Source: Rusavskia elegans
Taxonomy: Eukaryota > Ascomycota > Lecanoromycetes > Teloschistales > Teloschistaceae
Assembly: GCA_011316305.1 (NCBI GenBank)
Contig: SAUG01000042.1
Span: 372,001 to 436,000, forward strand
Reading direction: 5' to 3'
Length of the DNA: 64,000 nucleotides
The first letter of the stretch is position 1, and each line of letters starts with the position of its first letter. Below are positions 1-10,629 of this stretch, piece after piece. A program made the position numbers and the translations under genes. Under the pieces are notes generated by a model, which saw nothing but the letters and a program-made list of their open reading frames with translations, searched no databases and was not told the DNA's origin.

Positions 1-3000
1 CTGAGAGGGATAATGAGGAAAGTTTCGGGGAGGACGCCAGCAACTATTAAGTCCGTCGCCTCATTTGGCGATAATGTACCGGCGTTCATTGGCAGACAAC
101 GACATCGACGTTACGTTATCCGGGATGCGATCGGAAGAGAGGTGCATATTCAATATACTGGTTCTGCGAAACAGACAGCGCCCACAGAGTCAAAGGAGGA
201 TTTGCACTGCTCCAAAGGCTTAGTGGAGCCCGATAGTCGATTGATGAAAGAGACCGAAGAGTTACTCCAACTTTGGGTACAAGCTCCAGCGCCATCCAAG
301 GGCACTCTGTCTTCACAACAAGCGAAGTCCTCTCAAAGGACCTCAAGGTCAATCAAATCAACACTGGAGCCGCCTGCTTCTTTGGCTGAACGTCTGCCGT
401 CAACTTCAGCAAGCGATGCGCCCGAAACCACGGACAATGCAGTAAGGCTCGGCACATACCTGCCGCATGCTACATCAATGCAAAGCGCTGCATCATCTCT
501 TGGCAAGCCAGGCCTACAAGATTTTCCACGCATGACTAACTGGCCAATAACGAGATCAAACATCCATGATGTCTCTTTAGGGCATCTTACTCGATCTCCA
601 GTGATCACAGCAGCAAGGAGCCTGCACACGGGTATTGTATGTATGCACCTCCCTAGGTCGTCCACATATTCTAATCATACTGAAGGTTGTGAGGCAGCAG
701 GTTGAGTCTCAGTCAACTCTACCAGCAGAAGCGAACAGTGCTCCCCTTTTGCCTAAAATCAGTGAGGTCGGGATCCGGGAGCACCTAAGACTGTGGCAAG
801 AGCTGCAGAACAAGGACCCAGTCCAAGCTGTACAGAATACAGGCTCCTCAGTTACTCAGCCGGTCGAAAATGGTGCTGATAGCATGCTGGAAACAAGTGA
901 TAACTCTTTACACGATGACCTGGAAGCATTCAGTGCCACTGGTGTTGACCAGGAAGGGGACACAGATGACCAATCTTTTCTACGCTCCGGCGATGTTGTC
1001 CCTATGAGGTATGACCGAACTTGAACTGCGTGAAAAGAATAATAACAGCTCGCTTACTTAGATAGTACCAAATCTGACCTATTGCTTGCGGTGTTCACTC
1101 GCATTATCGGATCCCAAGCTCAATTCTACAATGTACAGGGGAAGTGGCTTCACAGGCCTATCCGAAAGGTTTTCCATACGATCCCACGCATGTTCTCGTT
1201 AGAAGAATTAGAACCCATCCTACCTTACTTGCCGACTGAAGAGATTGACAACGACGCTCTTGATAAACTCCACATGATGGATGCTAGCATTCCAAGATCA
1301 GTTGGTGCAAAGCTCCTCGAGAAACTTCAGGCCTTTCAACAGGCAAGCGCAGACGTCTACCGAGATCATCTTGGAAGAATCGATCGAGTGCACTCTCTTG
1401 TGGCGCATGAATGGCAGAGAAGAGAATTATCTTTACGAGAGATTACTTCGATCGTCCTACAGAAGCCGGATATTTGTGACTTGACTGAGGTTGAATTGTA
1501 CACTGTACACAAAGTCCTCATCAAGGATTCAAAATTCCGTCCACAGGTAATGGCGAGGCACCGTACCTATCCGATCTGGAAAGTCAATCCACTTACCCAG
1601 ATACGCGACTACGAGAAAGTGAAGCATTGGCTGAGGGAGCATCTTGAAGTCGTAATCACACGAGCTACCTCAACCTCTGACACGTCAAATCCAACATATC
1701 GAGATGAGAATGTGGCACGTGGGAACCCTGTCTCTAGATTCGTCAAGAAAGCCAGGAACTTGATCCAGACAAGTCGAACGCACCGAAAGGTCACGACCTA
1801 TTCTTCGATGGGCCCAAGTGATCAGCAGGTCATACCTGGGCCCTCAAATGCTGATGCAGTCGTCAGCGTATCCACTCTAATAGCATTCGATCCAGAAGAA
1901 AGAATTATCATCGAGTACTTGAAAGACTGGGTACTGTCCAACCACATGCCAAGACTCGGAAGTACATGGTCTTTGAGTCCGATGTTGTTAAGAGCCGTTG
2001 GTATGTATGAGGGCTATGACCTGGCTGAGGGGACTGGTTCGCTTTTGCTCCGAGAGTTGGGTGTCATTGCTCCATGGGAGAACGATGTACTCTATTCGCC
2101 CGTCTTGCGCATCCCTTGCAAACATGATCCGCAGGCCTTGCAGCTGTGGAAGAACGCTTCGAACTCAGTAGACGCTATTGTTCAATCCCATGAGCACTTA
2201 CAGGACTCTCTAGACGGCTTACGAACGGACTGGGGCAACACAAATGTGTATTGCATTGACCGCGCTGGGGCTCAGGAGATCGATGATGGAGTGTCGGTGG
2301 AGAAGATTGAAGCACAAGATTCCATATTTTGGGTTCACATTCACGTTGCCAATCCGGCAGCTTTCATCAAGCCTGGAAGCACTATCGCCCAGTATGCGGA
2401 GTCTGTACTCGAAACCCATTACTTCCCTGAAAAGGTTTACCCGATGCTGAACGCGAAACTGACCCAACGACATTTCAGTCTTGCCAAAGATCGGCCGGTG
2501 CTTACATTCAGCGCCAAAATTACGACAGACGGAGAAATCCTCGCAACTAAAGTCGCAGCGGGGTGGGTTCGCAAGATCAAGTACACAACACCTGATAAAA
2601 TCCGTCGAGAGCTGGGATTTGGCATCGGTGCTCAGCCATTTGTCAGCCATATTCTCACAGTCGGTCAGCATTTAGCCAGGGAAGTACCTGATGGCGCCAA
2701 GGATACGCCATTGTCGACAACGGAGATATCAGAGTTGCGCTTGTTACACAGGCTCGGAGCAGCCAGACGTTTCAAGCGTAGCGGTGTCGAAGTGACTGAG
2801 CTTGCATTCGCGAACGAGTTACCTCAACCAAAAGTTTTCCTACAGCGCGGTGGCATGGATCCGGCCTACTCGCCAAAATGTGCTCGACGATTTATTGGTG
2901 ATCCAACCATTTCGTGGGAAGCTCGTGAGGCCGATTTGGATGGTGGAGTCAGGCAAGATGATGTTGGTATGTTTGTGACAGAACTGATGCTCATGGCGGG

Positions 3001-3820
3001 AGAAATCGCCGCGCGGTGGTGCGGTGAAAGGAATATCCCTATCCCCTACCGAGGCACCATTCGCAACCCATCACTCATAACCACAGCGGAAGCTTACAGG
3101 GCCCAAGTCCTTGATCCGCTCATGGATGAGATGGGTTATGTACCACAGATGTATCGAAGAATTTACAACTTACTGATCGGTACTACAAGGTTGAGATCCT
3201 CACCTTTCCCTCATGCGCTTCTCGACACCCAGGCATACACAAAGGCCACTTCGCCACTCCGTCGTTACCCAGATATGGTTGTACACTGGCAGATTCAAGC
3301 CGCCCTTCGCCATGAAGCGCACCACGGCCAAGAAGCCCTTATCGGCAGCACTGATGACAGCTACCTCCCATTCTCCCGCGCAGACATGGATGCCCTGCTG
3401 CCTACCATTGCTACACGGGAGCACGGCTACAAGGGGGCGATGAGCTGGTCGACTACGCATTGGATCATGCAGTTGCTGCACCGCGCCTTCGAGTACAAGC
3501 AGGCGCCACTCCCGTCAGTATTCGACGTCCAGGTGCACACGGAAAGAGCGACGCTGAAACAGCAAAGAGGGGAGACCATGGTGTCCATCAAGCAGCTGAG
3601 CGGCTACAACGCTGACTTGTTGGAAAACGACGTGTCGAGCCGGCAGGGGGGGCTTCGATTGGGGGATTGGTGGCAGGCAAGGATTGAGCGCGTGGAAACT
3701 TACAGAGGAAGGCTCATCATGATTCCGATTCGTCTAACAGAGAGGGTTTCGGAGGATATCAGTACCCGGTACCAATACAGCGCCCTCCATCGGTTGTATC
3801 AATCTTCTACCAAGGAATGA
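1..3820 (+). CDS. Mitochondrial RNase II-family exoribonuclease (Dss1/CYT-4 type), 5' end outside window
   Basis: A 3'-5' exoribonuclease expected to act in mitochondrial RNA turnover and processing. Exons read as <1-636, 701-1008 and 1066-3820, with GT-AG introns of 64 and 57 nt that keep frame; at least 1,232 residues. The RNB domain covers roughly residues 700-1080. It contains CIDRAGAQEIDDGVS, the acidic metal-binding cluster (with E where bacterial RNase II has one D), and further on ATSPLRRYPDMVVHW, the conserved late RNB motif. The join at the second intron gives SGDVVPMSTKSDLLLAVF, leading into the AVFTR...SQAQFYNVQGKW stretch that is typical of CYT-4-like proteins. The first frame is open to the window edge, so ATG 13 is only the first visible Met and a targeting peptide may lie upstream. 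Family is clear; mitochondrial role is by homology. Confidence 0.9.
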
Positions 3821-4856
3821 ATCTGGGGTCATACCGTACGAGAAGGAGATGTAGGCCCCGGGGAAACCATGGTGTATCTCAATGCTCGATGTGGGAGATT
3901 TAGGATAAGCAGCCTCGTCTCCCAAACCGCAACACGAATCTGCAGGGATTCGCGATCAATCAGCTTGGGTAAACTAGATACTCCAGGGCTGGTGAAATAG
4001 TTTCAAGCAACTGCTCAGCTGCGGAGAGAGACACTACCTCTACACAATCGCTGTCAATAATCTTGTGTTGGTTTGGACATGAATGTTTCAGTGGCCACTA
4101 TCAGGGCGGGAATGTAGAACATGTCGATGCCAACCCGATACATGCTGCTCAGACCTCCAGTGAGCTCCAATACAGAAGTTGTTGTACTGTTCTCTCATAG
4201 GGTGAGGCTCATGCCTATGCGGACCTGATTAAGGTAGGCCCACATGCTTCCCACGCTTCGAGACCACTGCAGTCGCCGCCAAGAGACAATCCAAGTGAGG
4301 TGAAAGAGAAAAGACGTAGCCGGGAGGGCCGATCAAGTGAATATTTACGAGAGACGCTGAAGACAAGGAGACTGGCACTTTCTTGTCGCTACCAGCTTCG
4401 ACTGTGTATCATTCACGACAAGGAAAGCTGTGGCATTCAGGGACGGACATCGTTCTTGAAATTGCAGAGCGTCTAAATATATATTTTGTTCTGGAACACG
4501 TAGAGTACGAGGTGAAGGCAATGTGGAAAGTGACTCGATCGTGATTGGCTGTGAGGGCTGCGCCAAGCCAATTGGCAGTCTCGATCGAGATCAAGGCACG
4601 AGCCAACAAACAAGTAACTTTTCTTCACAACCAAGATCATCTCCAGTCGACACTTTCGAACCCTATTTAATCCCAAGGAATCGACTCGGTGAGTTCCTTA
4701 CTCTTCTCACCACGCAACTATCTGGATCAATACTGAACATCGCTCCGCGTCCAGCAAAAAGCTACATTTCTCTCCGGACTCACCACTGTGCCCCTTTGTC
4801 ACCCACAACAACACCAAGCCCAGTACAGCTCCTACAACAGAAGCACAACCCTCCAA
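3821..4856. other. Intergenic stretch, no supported gene
   Basis: No reading frame here has convincing splice sites, codon pattern or family similarity. It ends in a promoter-like part: TATTTAA at 4664-4670, then a CT- and CA-rich leader up to the small ORF at 4857. Confidence 0.5.
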
Positions 4857-4988
4857 ATGGCTCAACTTCATATCGCCCACAAGATGCATACCTACACCGT
4901 CATCCCCCGCGTCCTCTACATTCGCCGCTGGGGTCTGAAGCGATGGAGTCTGGCCTTCGGAAAGTCGGGAAGGGTGTCATACGGCTAA
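4857..4988 (+). CDS. Candidate small protein, 43 aa, basic and Trp-rich
   Basis: I do not recognise this protein. It starts ATGGCT after a pyrimidine/CAAC-rich leader that looks like a fungal 5' UTR. A TATTTAA box lies about 190 bp upstream. The product is rich in Arg, Lys, Trp and Tyr (for example RVLYIRRWGLKRWSLAFGK) and has no signal peptide. An in-frame alternative start exists at 4788. The reading frame could be chance; support is only the promoter-like context and the composition. Confidence 0.3.
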   Translation: MAQLHIAHKMHTYTVIPRVLYIRRWGLKRWSLAFGKSGRVSYG

Positions 4989-5659
4989 ACACAGTCTATC
5001 AACGACCACTGGACAGGCGAGTCATTACTCTACGACTCCATCATCGATCCTCATCTAATTTGGGTATGCTGCAGGTTATTGCACCTCTTCGATTCAACCG
5101 AGCTGCCCGGCAACCCCCAGCAATTATTTCACATCTTTGCATTGTGCCAGCATGACAGAACCTGCATCTCCTACTCGTTCTCAGCATGGACTTCTCCATT
5201 TTTTGACCATGGAAGCGGTTTCCCTTTTTGCTCTTTCCTACAAGCCATCGGTGGTTCCATGCAGACCTCATAATACACTGAAAGATTAGGCGTCGGATCA
5301 GGCATGGTTCCATAGGATTGATACCCCTGCTTGCAATTCAATTCTATTGACAAGACAACCTTCATTATACGTTTCAAAAGTGTTTTGGTGACGAGTCTAC
5401 TCCAGCGTGAACAGCAAGTCGTGTCGGGACTGCGGGTGATTTCCGAATGACATCGTGCCGAGGCTGCGGCTATCAACGGCGCTTTTTGTAAGACACTGAT
5501 AACAATGGTTCTCAAACTGGAAGGTCTCTCCTCGCACTTCGCAATTGTTATCACTTTTGAAGTGGTCTCATTCCTCGTCTTTGTCTACTTCTAACCCGCA
5601 GACAAACAGGGCAGCACCTTCTTCAACCGATAACGTCGGAACAACGTTCCAGGATAACC
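4989..5659. promoter_or_regulatory. Upstream region of proline dehydrogenase
   Basis: No gene seen. Several HGATAR-type (GATA factor) matches occur: CTATCA near 5468, TGATAA near 5496, TTATCA near 5548 and CGATAA near 5628. About two would be expected by chance in this length, so this is only weak support for nitrogen regulation of the downstream proline catabolic gene. Confidence 0.3.
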
Positions 5660-7158
5660 ATGAAACACCTACTTCGGCCAAGATTACTGGGAGCTCCCTC
5701 ACTATCTCGTACTCCATACTTGCACCAAATCTTTCACGCACGAAGCAGTCAGCTGGCGGGAGCCACGTCCATAAAAAACGCCACAGTTCAACCACCAGAC
5801 CCATATGTTCGCTGTCCGCCCATTACCCCTACACCGCCGCCGCTTTCCCTTCTTGCACTTCCAACTCTGATCCGCTCCTACCTCATCTCAGCAATCTCCG
5901 CTACTCCAATCCTCCTCAATCCGTCATTGTGGATCCTCTCACTACTTGCTTATTCAAAGTCTCCTTTTCTGCAAGTCGAGCACAATCGTCTACTTCATTA
6001 CATCGTAAAGAAGACCATCTATGCACAGTTTTGCGCCGGCGAAACACCGTCGGAGGTAAAACGAACAGCTGCAGAGTTGAGGAAGACTGGTTATCAGGGA
6101 ATCGTACTGAACTATGCGAAGGAGCTGGTTTTCGACAAAGGGGCACCTATCGAACAAAACAGACGTGACGAAGCAAAAGATATAGAAGACTGGAAACACG
6201 GATTGTTGAAGACTGTGAAACTTGTCGGTCATGGTGACTGCGCGGCATTGAAGTACCTATCCCTTCGTTCCCAGGATAATCGCATCAAAGGAACTGGCTG
6301 ACGCAGTGGCGATGCAGATTCTCGGGTGCGGGCCCGTCCGTTGTGCAGAGGCTGATTGGGAAGCTACCTCCAACCGCAGCCGTCAGTCAGGCGACGAAGG
6401 AGGTCTGCGACTACGCGAAGAATACGGGAATCAAGCTCTTGTGGGACGCAGAGCAAAACGCCGTCCAGCCGGGCATCGATCAATGGACTCTAGATCTGCA
6501 ACGCGAATACAACCGCGATGGCGTTGCTGTGGTTTACGGGACTTATCAAGCCTATGCCATCTCCACGCCACAGCTGTTGGCTCAACACCTTGCGATCGCT
6601 CATCGAGAGGGCTTTACATTAGGAGTAAAGCTTGTCCGAGGCGCTTACATGGGGAGCGATCCCCGACGTCTCTTCTGGGCCACGAAAGCTGAAACGGACA
6701 GAGTGCACGATAAGATTGCAGAGGCTTTAATTCGCAAAGAGTGGAACGAAACCCTTAATCCAATTGAGGAGAAGGACGGACAAAAGCCAGCTTTCCCCAG
6801 TGTGAGTCTAGTGCTTGCTACTCATAACCATGAAAGTGTGCGGAAAGCAGTTGCCATCCGGCAGGAGCAACGTCAAACGGGGCAAGAGCTGATAGATCTA
6901 TCCTATGCCCAGCTCATGGGCATGGCAGACGATCTTGGTACGGAGTTGATCTTGGCCGGGAAGAGCTCGTCGGGAGTCACACAAGCAAAGACGGAATTAT
7001 CGAGAACGTTCAAATACACGGCCTGGGGCAGTGTAAGAGAATGTCTGACCTACCTTCTGAGGAGGGCAGAAGAGAATAAAGGAAGCCTCGATCGAACCAG
7101 GATAGGCCGCCTCGGCCTTGGCAAAGAACTGCGACGCAGATTACTGTCAAGATTCTGA
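5660..7158 (+). CDS. Proline dehydrogenase (proline oxidase), mitochondrial
   Basis: FAD-dependent oxidation of L-proline to pyrroline-5-carboxylate, the first step of proline catabolism, at the inner mitochondrial membrane (PrnD/Put1 family). Exons 5660-6252 and 6318-7158; the 65 nt intron (GTACCT...GCAG) restores ALKFSGAGPSVVQRL across the join, as the family requires. Product 477 residues, the usual length. The N-terminus (MKHLLRPRLLGAPSLSRTP) is Arg/Leu/Ser-rich and lacks acid, like a targeting peptide. Barrel motifs seen: TLGVKLVRGAYMGS, LVLATHNHESV and QLMGMADDLG. Function is confident from family motifs. Confidence 0.93.
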
Positions 7159-7865
7159 TGGCTGGATTTATGAGACACAGTTGCACTGTGTTTCTAATTG
7201 TCTCACTCTCTTATGAAAGGGCCCGAGTCGGAAGACAGATTATGCTGCGCCTGCGTCCAAGCTGAGGAGGTGCGGCTCATTCTTTGATGTCTTTGGGGCC
7301 TAAGTTGGTGGCGGTCTCAAATGTGCGGACACGAGACACAAAGTTGTCGAAACTGTCACCTCATCTTCAGAGTCATCCACACTCTGGATCATATCAGTCA
7401 AATGCTCCGGCCCCCTGTAAAGAACAGAGACAGGTGTGTACGGGATGGACTCAAGTCTCGGAAATTAATCAAGGCTGGTATCCGCGATGCTGTGGGCATC
7501 CAGCTTCGAGATGGATGTTTGCTTATCCAAACAGCAATTAAGGACTTCTTTTGTTGTTCATTTTGCTCGCGTGGGGAAGCTGGTAGATCAATGGTACAGT
7601 CCGCATTATTATCACTCACGAAGCTATATTTTACACTTTTCTAGGAGGTGCGAACCAATCCTTCCGCTGATATGAAGTGCCCGTTGAAATCTCCTTTGTT
7701 CCCGTCCTGCCTGTTTTGTGTGAGTGTGCGAAGGAAGAACACGAAATGATACTATGTTTACGTTGGTGTGGGTAGAGTCAGGCACTTTCTTCCCTTCACA
7801 GATCTACGCGGCAAATAGGCATCACATATAAGGCCTGATTCTTTCTCCATGTTTGCTGTATCATC
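7159..7865. other. Intergenic stretch
   Basis: Small frames at 7284-7675 overlap one another and show no family signal. The first exon (signal peptide) of the GH128-like gene should lie in its right part, but I could not identify it with confidence. Confidence 0.4.
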
Positions 7866-8938
7866 GCTGCAGCTGGACCACTCGAAAAGCGTCAGGGACC
7901 ATCATTCACTCCGAACGCCCCAAGTGACTTCTGCGGAGCAGTCTTCAATACAGATGCTTGCAGAAAAGTAGGATGGTCCAAGGTCTGGGGTGAATTAACA
8001 TCTCATGGTGTTTCCAATGCCAGTCAGACTCACTCGTACTATATTTGCTGAAGGTCGCACTGACAAAATTAGTCGGTTTCTCTCTCCAACCATTCTCCCA
8101 GAAAAACAACTACGACACTACCTCCCCACCTGGACCTTGCGTTGAACCCGAAGGCTTCGACGCCGCCAGACTCCCCCTCATCATGGATCCAGCAGACACC
8201 AACAAAGCCATCGAATGGCTCAAATCCGACCACCCCCCTCCATAACTCGGATTATTCAACGAGCCAGACTTCTCTTTTGGGGGATGGACTGGTGTCACCC
8301 TTCCCGAGGCATCCGCCAAGAACCTCACCACGCTAATCGACGCGAAGACCTCGTCCACCGAACTGCTTTTGCCCGTCCCTGCATTCCCCTTCCCCGAGTG
8401 GCTGGACCAATTCGATGGGAACTGCACGGGGTGCATGGATAAGATCGACATTATTAGTGCACATATCTATCATGTTAAGCCGGAAGATTCCATTGCTCAG
8501 ATCGAAGCTATCCATGAGAGGTGGCAGAAGCCTATTTGGGTGACGGAGATGGCGCCGACGACGGAAGTGGGAAAGTGTCAGTTTAATGCGGATGAGATGT
8601 CGAACTGTGAGTTGATTGTTGGAATAATTCCACCTGAAAACACCCAGGAGGCACTTGATCCGACGAAGCAATGCTGACTCAAACCCCGATTCTAGACATG
8701 ACGACCGTCGGCAATGCCATCAAGAAGCTCGATTACGTGGAGAAGATCTTCTGGAACGGTGGAGCTTATGGTACTGATTCCCTTTACCTCTTCAGCATTT
8801 GGACAATGCGCTGACAGCTCTTGATGGTTAGGCTTTCTGGGCCCCAGCTACGAGAATATTTGCAACCCGAGTTTGACGAACGAAGATGGGAGTCCTACTG
8901 CGCTTCTGGATACGTACAAGGGTCTGTGTAGTGCTTGA
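7866..8938 (+). pseudogene. GH128-like (Asl1 glycosyl hydrolase) gene with in-frame stop
   Basis: Fits a secreted beta-glucanase-like protein of the GH128/Asl1 family. Pieces in order: a Kex2-like GPLEKR start at 7866-7989, then 8073-8606, 8696-8770 and 8832-8938, with introns 7990-8072, 8607-8695 and 8771-8831. Conserved blocks are LGLFNEPDFSFGGW, KIDIISAHIYHVKP, KPIWVTEMAPTT and KIFWNGGAYG, all with correct splice phases. The frame is broken by TAA at 8243-8245, directly before LGLFNEPD where families usually have a Tyr or similar residue. TAC to TAA would explain it; a sequencing error would too. The signal-peptide exon was not found. Four intact splice junctions suggest recent inactivation, if real. 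Confidence 0.6.
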
Positions 8939-9363
8939 GGAAGGTTGAGGACTGGAGGGGTTTTTTTTTCCTGGAACTTCTCTTTTTGGGTTGTAGGTAC
9001 TCTATGCAATGCTGAGGGTTGTGATGTTGCGTTCCTGGGGGATCCATTGCCTTTGTTGGTGAAGATGTATCGTATCTTATATCATGTAACAATACCTCGA
9101 GGTTTCGTGTCAGAAACTGGAGGGCCTTAGTGACAAGGTACCGATACTCTTTTTTAAAACACCATTCGGGAAAACGTGCTATCGAAGTTATATTCCATTG
9201 TGATACCAGTGATACGAGTACTTCCCCTCAAGAATAATTTCTGCGATCCGTATTCAGGGCTAGTTCAGGGGCCTGGAGACTGCGGAATATTCCCGTCATC
9301 TCCATTCAGCCGAGGCCCATTATCACTCTCAGCTATCTCCAATAACACTTCTGCCTCAACGCG
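8939..9363. other. Intergenic stretch
   Basis: Holds a short T run at about 8960 and the leader of the amidase gene. Nothing else recognised. Confidence 0.4.
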
Positions 9364-10312
9364 ATGACTACTCTTCTGAAGCGACCTTTGAAGCTTGCCC
9401 TTGTGCAGCTTGCTACAGGTATGACTTGTTCCTCTACCCACTCACCTGGAGCCAGCTGACTTGCGTATAGGCTCCGATAAATCGGCCAATCTTTCCAGGG
9501 CTCGGAGCCGCGTCCTCGAAGCTGCTCAGCAAGGCGCCTCGTTGATAGTCCTGCCTGAGTGCTTTAATTCTCCATATGGCTGCCAATACTTCCCCAAATA
9601 TGCTGAGACTCTTCTGCCGTCTCCCCCATCCAACGAAAAAGCTCCGAGCTTCCACGCATTGTCTGATCTAGCAAAAGAAGCACATGCCTACCTCTTGGGT
9701 GGTAGTATCCCTGAATATGAAACGAGTACGAAGAAGTATTTTAATACATCCTTGATGTTCAATCCAGAAGGAGAATTGATTGCCACGCACCGAAAGGTCC
9801 ACCTTTTCGATATTGACATCCCTGGCAAGATTACCTTCAAAGAATCCGAGATCCTATCTCCGGGTAATAAAATTACGCTCGTCGATCTCCCCGAGTATGG
9901 TCGAATCGCCCTCGCCATTTGCTACGACATCCGTTTTCCTGAGCTTGCAACGATCGCTGCACGCAAACAATGCTTCCTCTTGCTGTACCCGGGCGCTTTC
10001 AATTTGACAACTGGTGCCCTACATTGGAGTCTACAAGCAAGAGCAAGAGCAATGGACAATCAAGTATATGTAGGCTTGTGCAGTCCAGCAAGGGACATGG
10101 AAGCCAGCTACAACGCCTGGGGCCACAGTATGGTCGTGGATCCCAATGCTGCTGTGATGACTGAGGCTGGAGAAAACGAGGAAGTCGTTTATGCCGATTT
10201 GAATGAAGACAAGATCCAGGAGACCAGAAAGGGCATCCCGCTCCAAGGCCAGAGAAGATTTGACGTATACCCTGATGTGAGCGAGGGTAAGATAAAATTC
10301 GAGGAAGCTTAA
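9364..10312 (+). CDS. Nit2-type omega-amidase / carbon-nitrogen hydrolase
   Basis: Nitrilase-superfamily amidase; the Nit2 branch hydrolyses alpha-ketoglutaramate and related omega-amides, and the Nit1 branch repairs deaminated glutathione. Exons 9364-9418 and 9471-10312, with a 52 nt intron and a Gly codon split across it. Product 298 residues, normal for the family. The catalytic triad is visible: Glu48 in LPECFNSPYG, Lys127 in RKVHLFDIDIPGK and Cys169 in ICYDIRFPELA. The FDIDIPGKITFKES stretch favours the Nit2 (yeast Nit3) branch. No targeting signal is obvious. Branch assignment is inferred. Confidence 0.92.
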
Positions 10313-10629
10313 AGAGAGATGTACTGCGCCTGGTGTGGTGCCCATTGCGTCATCCTTTCTGGTGTTGTCGTGCATTTACGCGGATCAAAGGGACAAGTGC
10401 AATGGTCCGGTCGTTCCTTCCTCATGGAACGGATATCTGGGGTGTCAACACGATTTCGCTCTTGATAAAATTTGTTTCCTCTAGACTTCTGGCTGGCGTT
10501 TCACTCTTCAGCCCTTGTCTGACATATCTTTCACTCACTTTACCTATCATTATCCTACATCTCTTAGATTCTTTCGGTACCTTTCAGCTCCAAGTTGTAG
10601 ATTCTCAGCAGGTTCTCTCGGTTGACGCC
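10313..10629. promoter_or_regulatory. Leader/promoter of the MFS gene
   Basis: The frame is open from 10333 and encodes a Leu/Phe-rich run, but it resembles a CT-rich 5' UTR. The first Met leading into conserved-looking low-complexity sequence is at 10630. Confidence 0.35.

Noticed and set aside
4523..5155. 210-codon plus-strand frame
   Set aside because: Low-complexity Pro/Ser/His translation, crosses a promoter-like segment, and overlaps the better small ORF in another frame.
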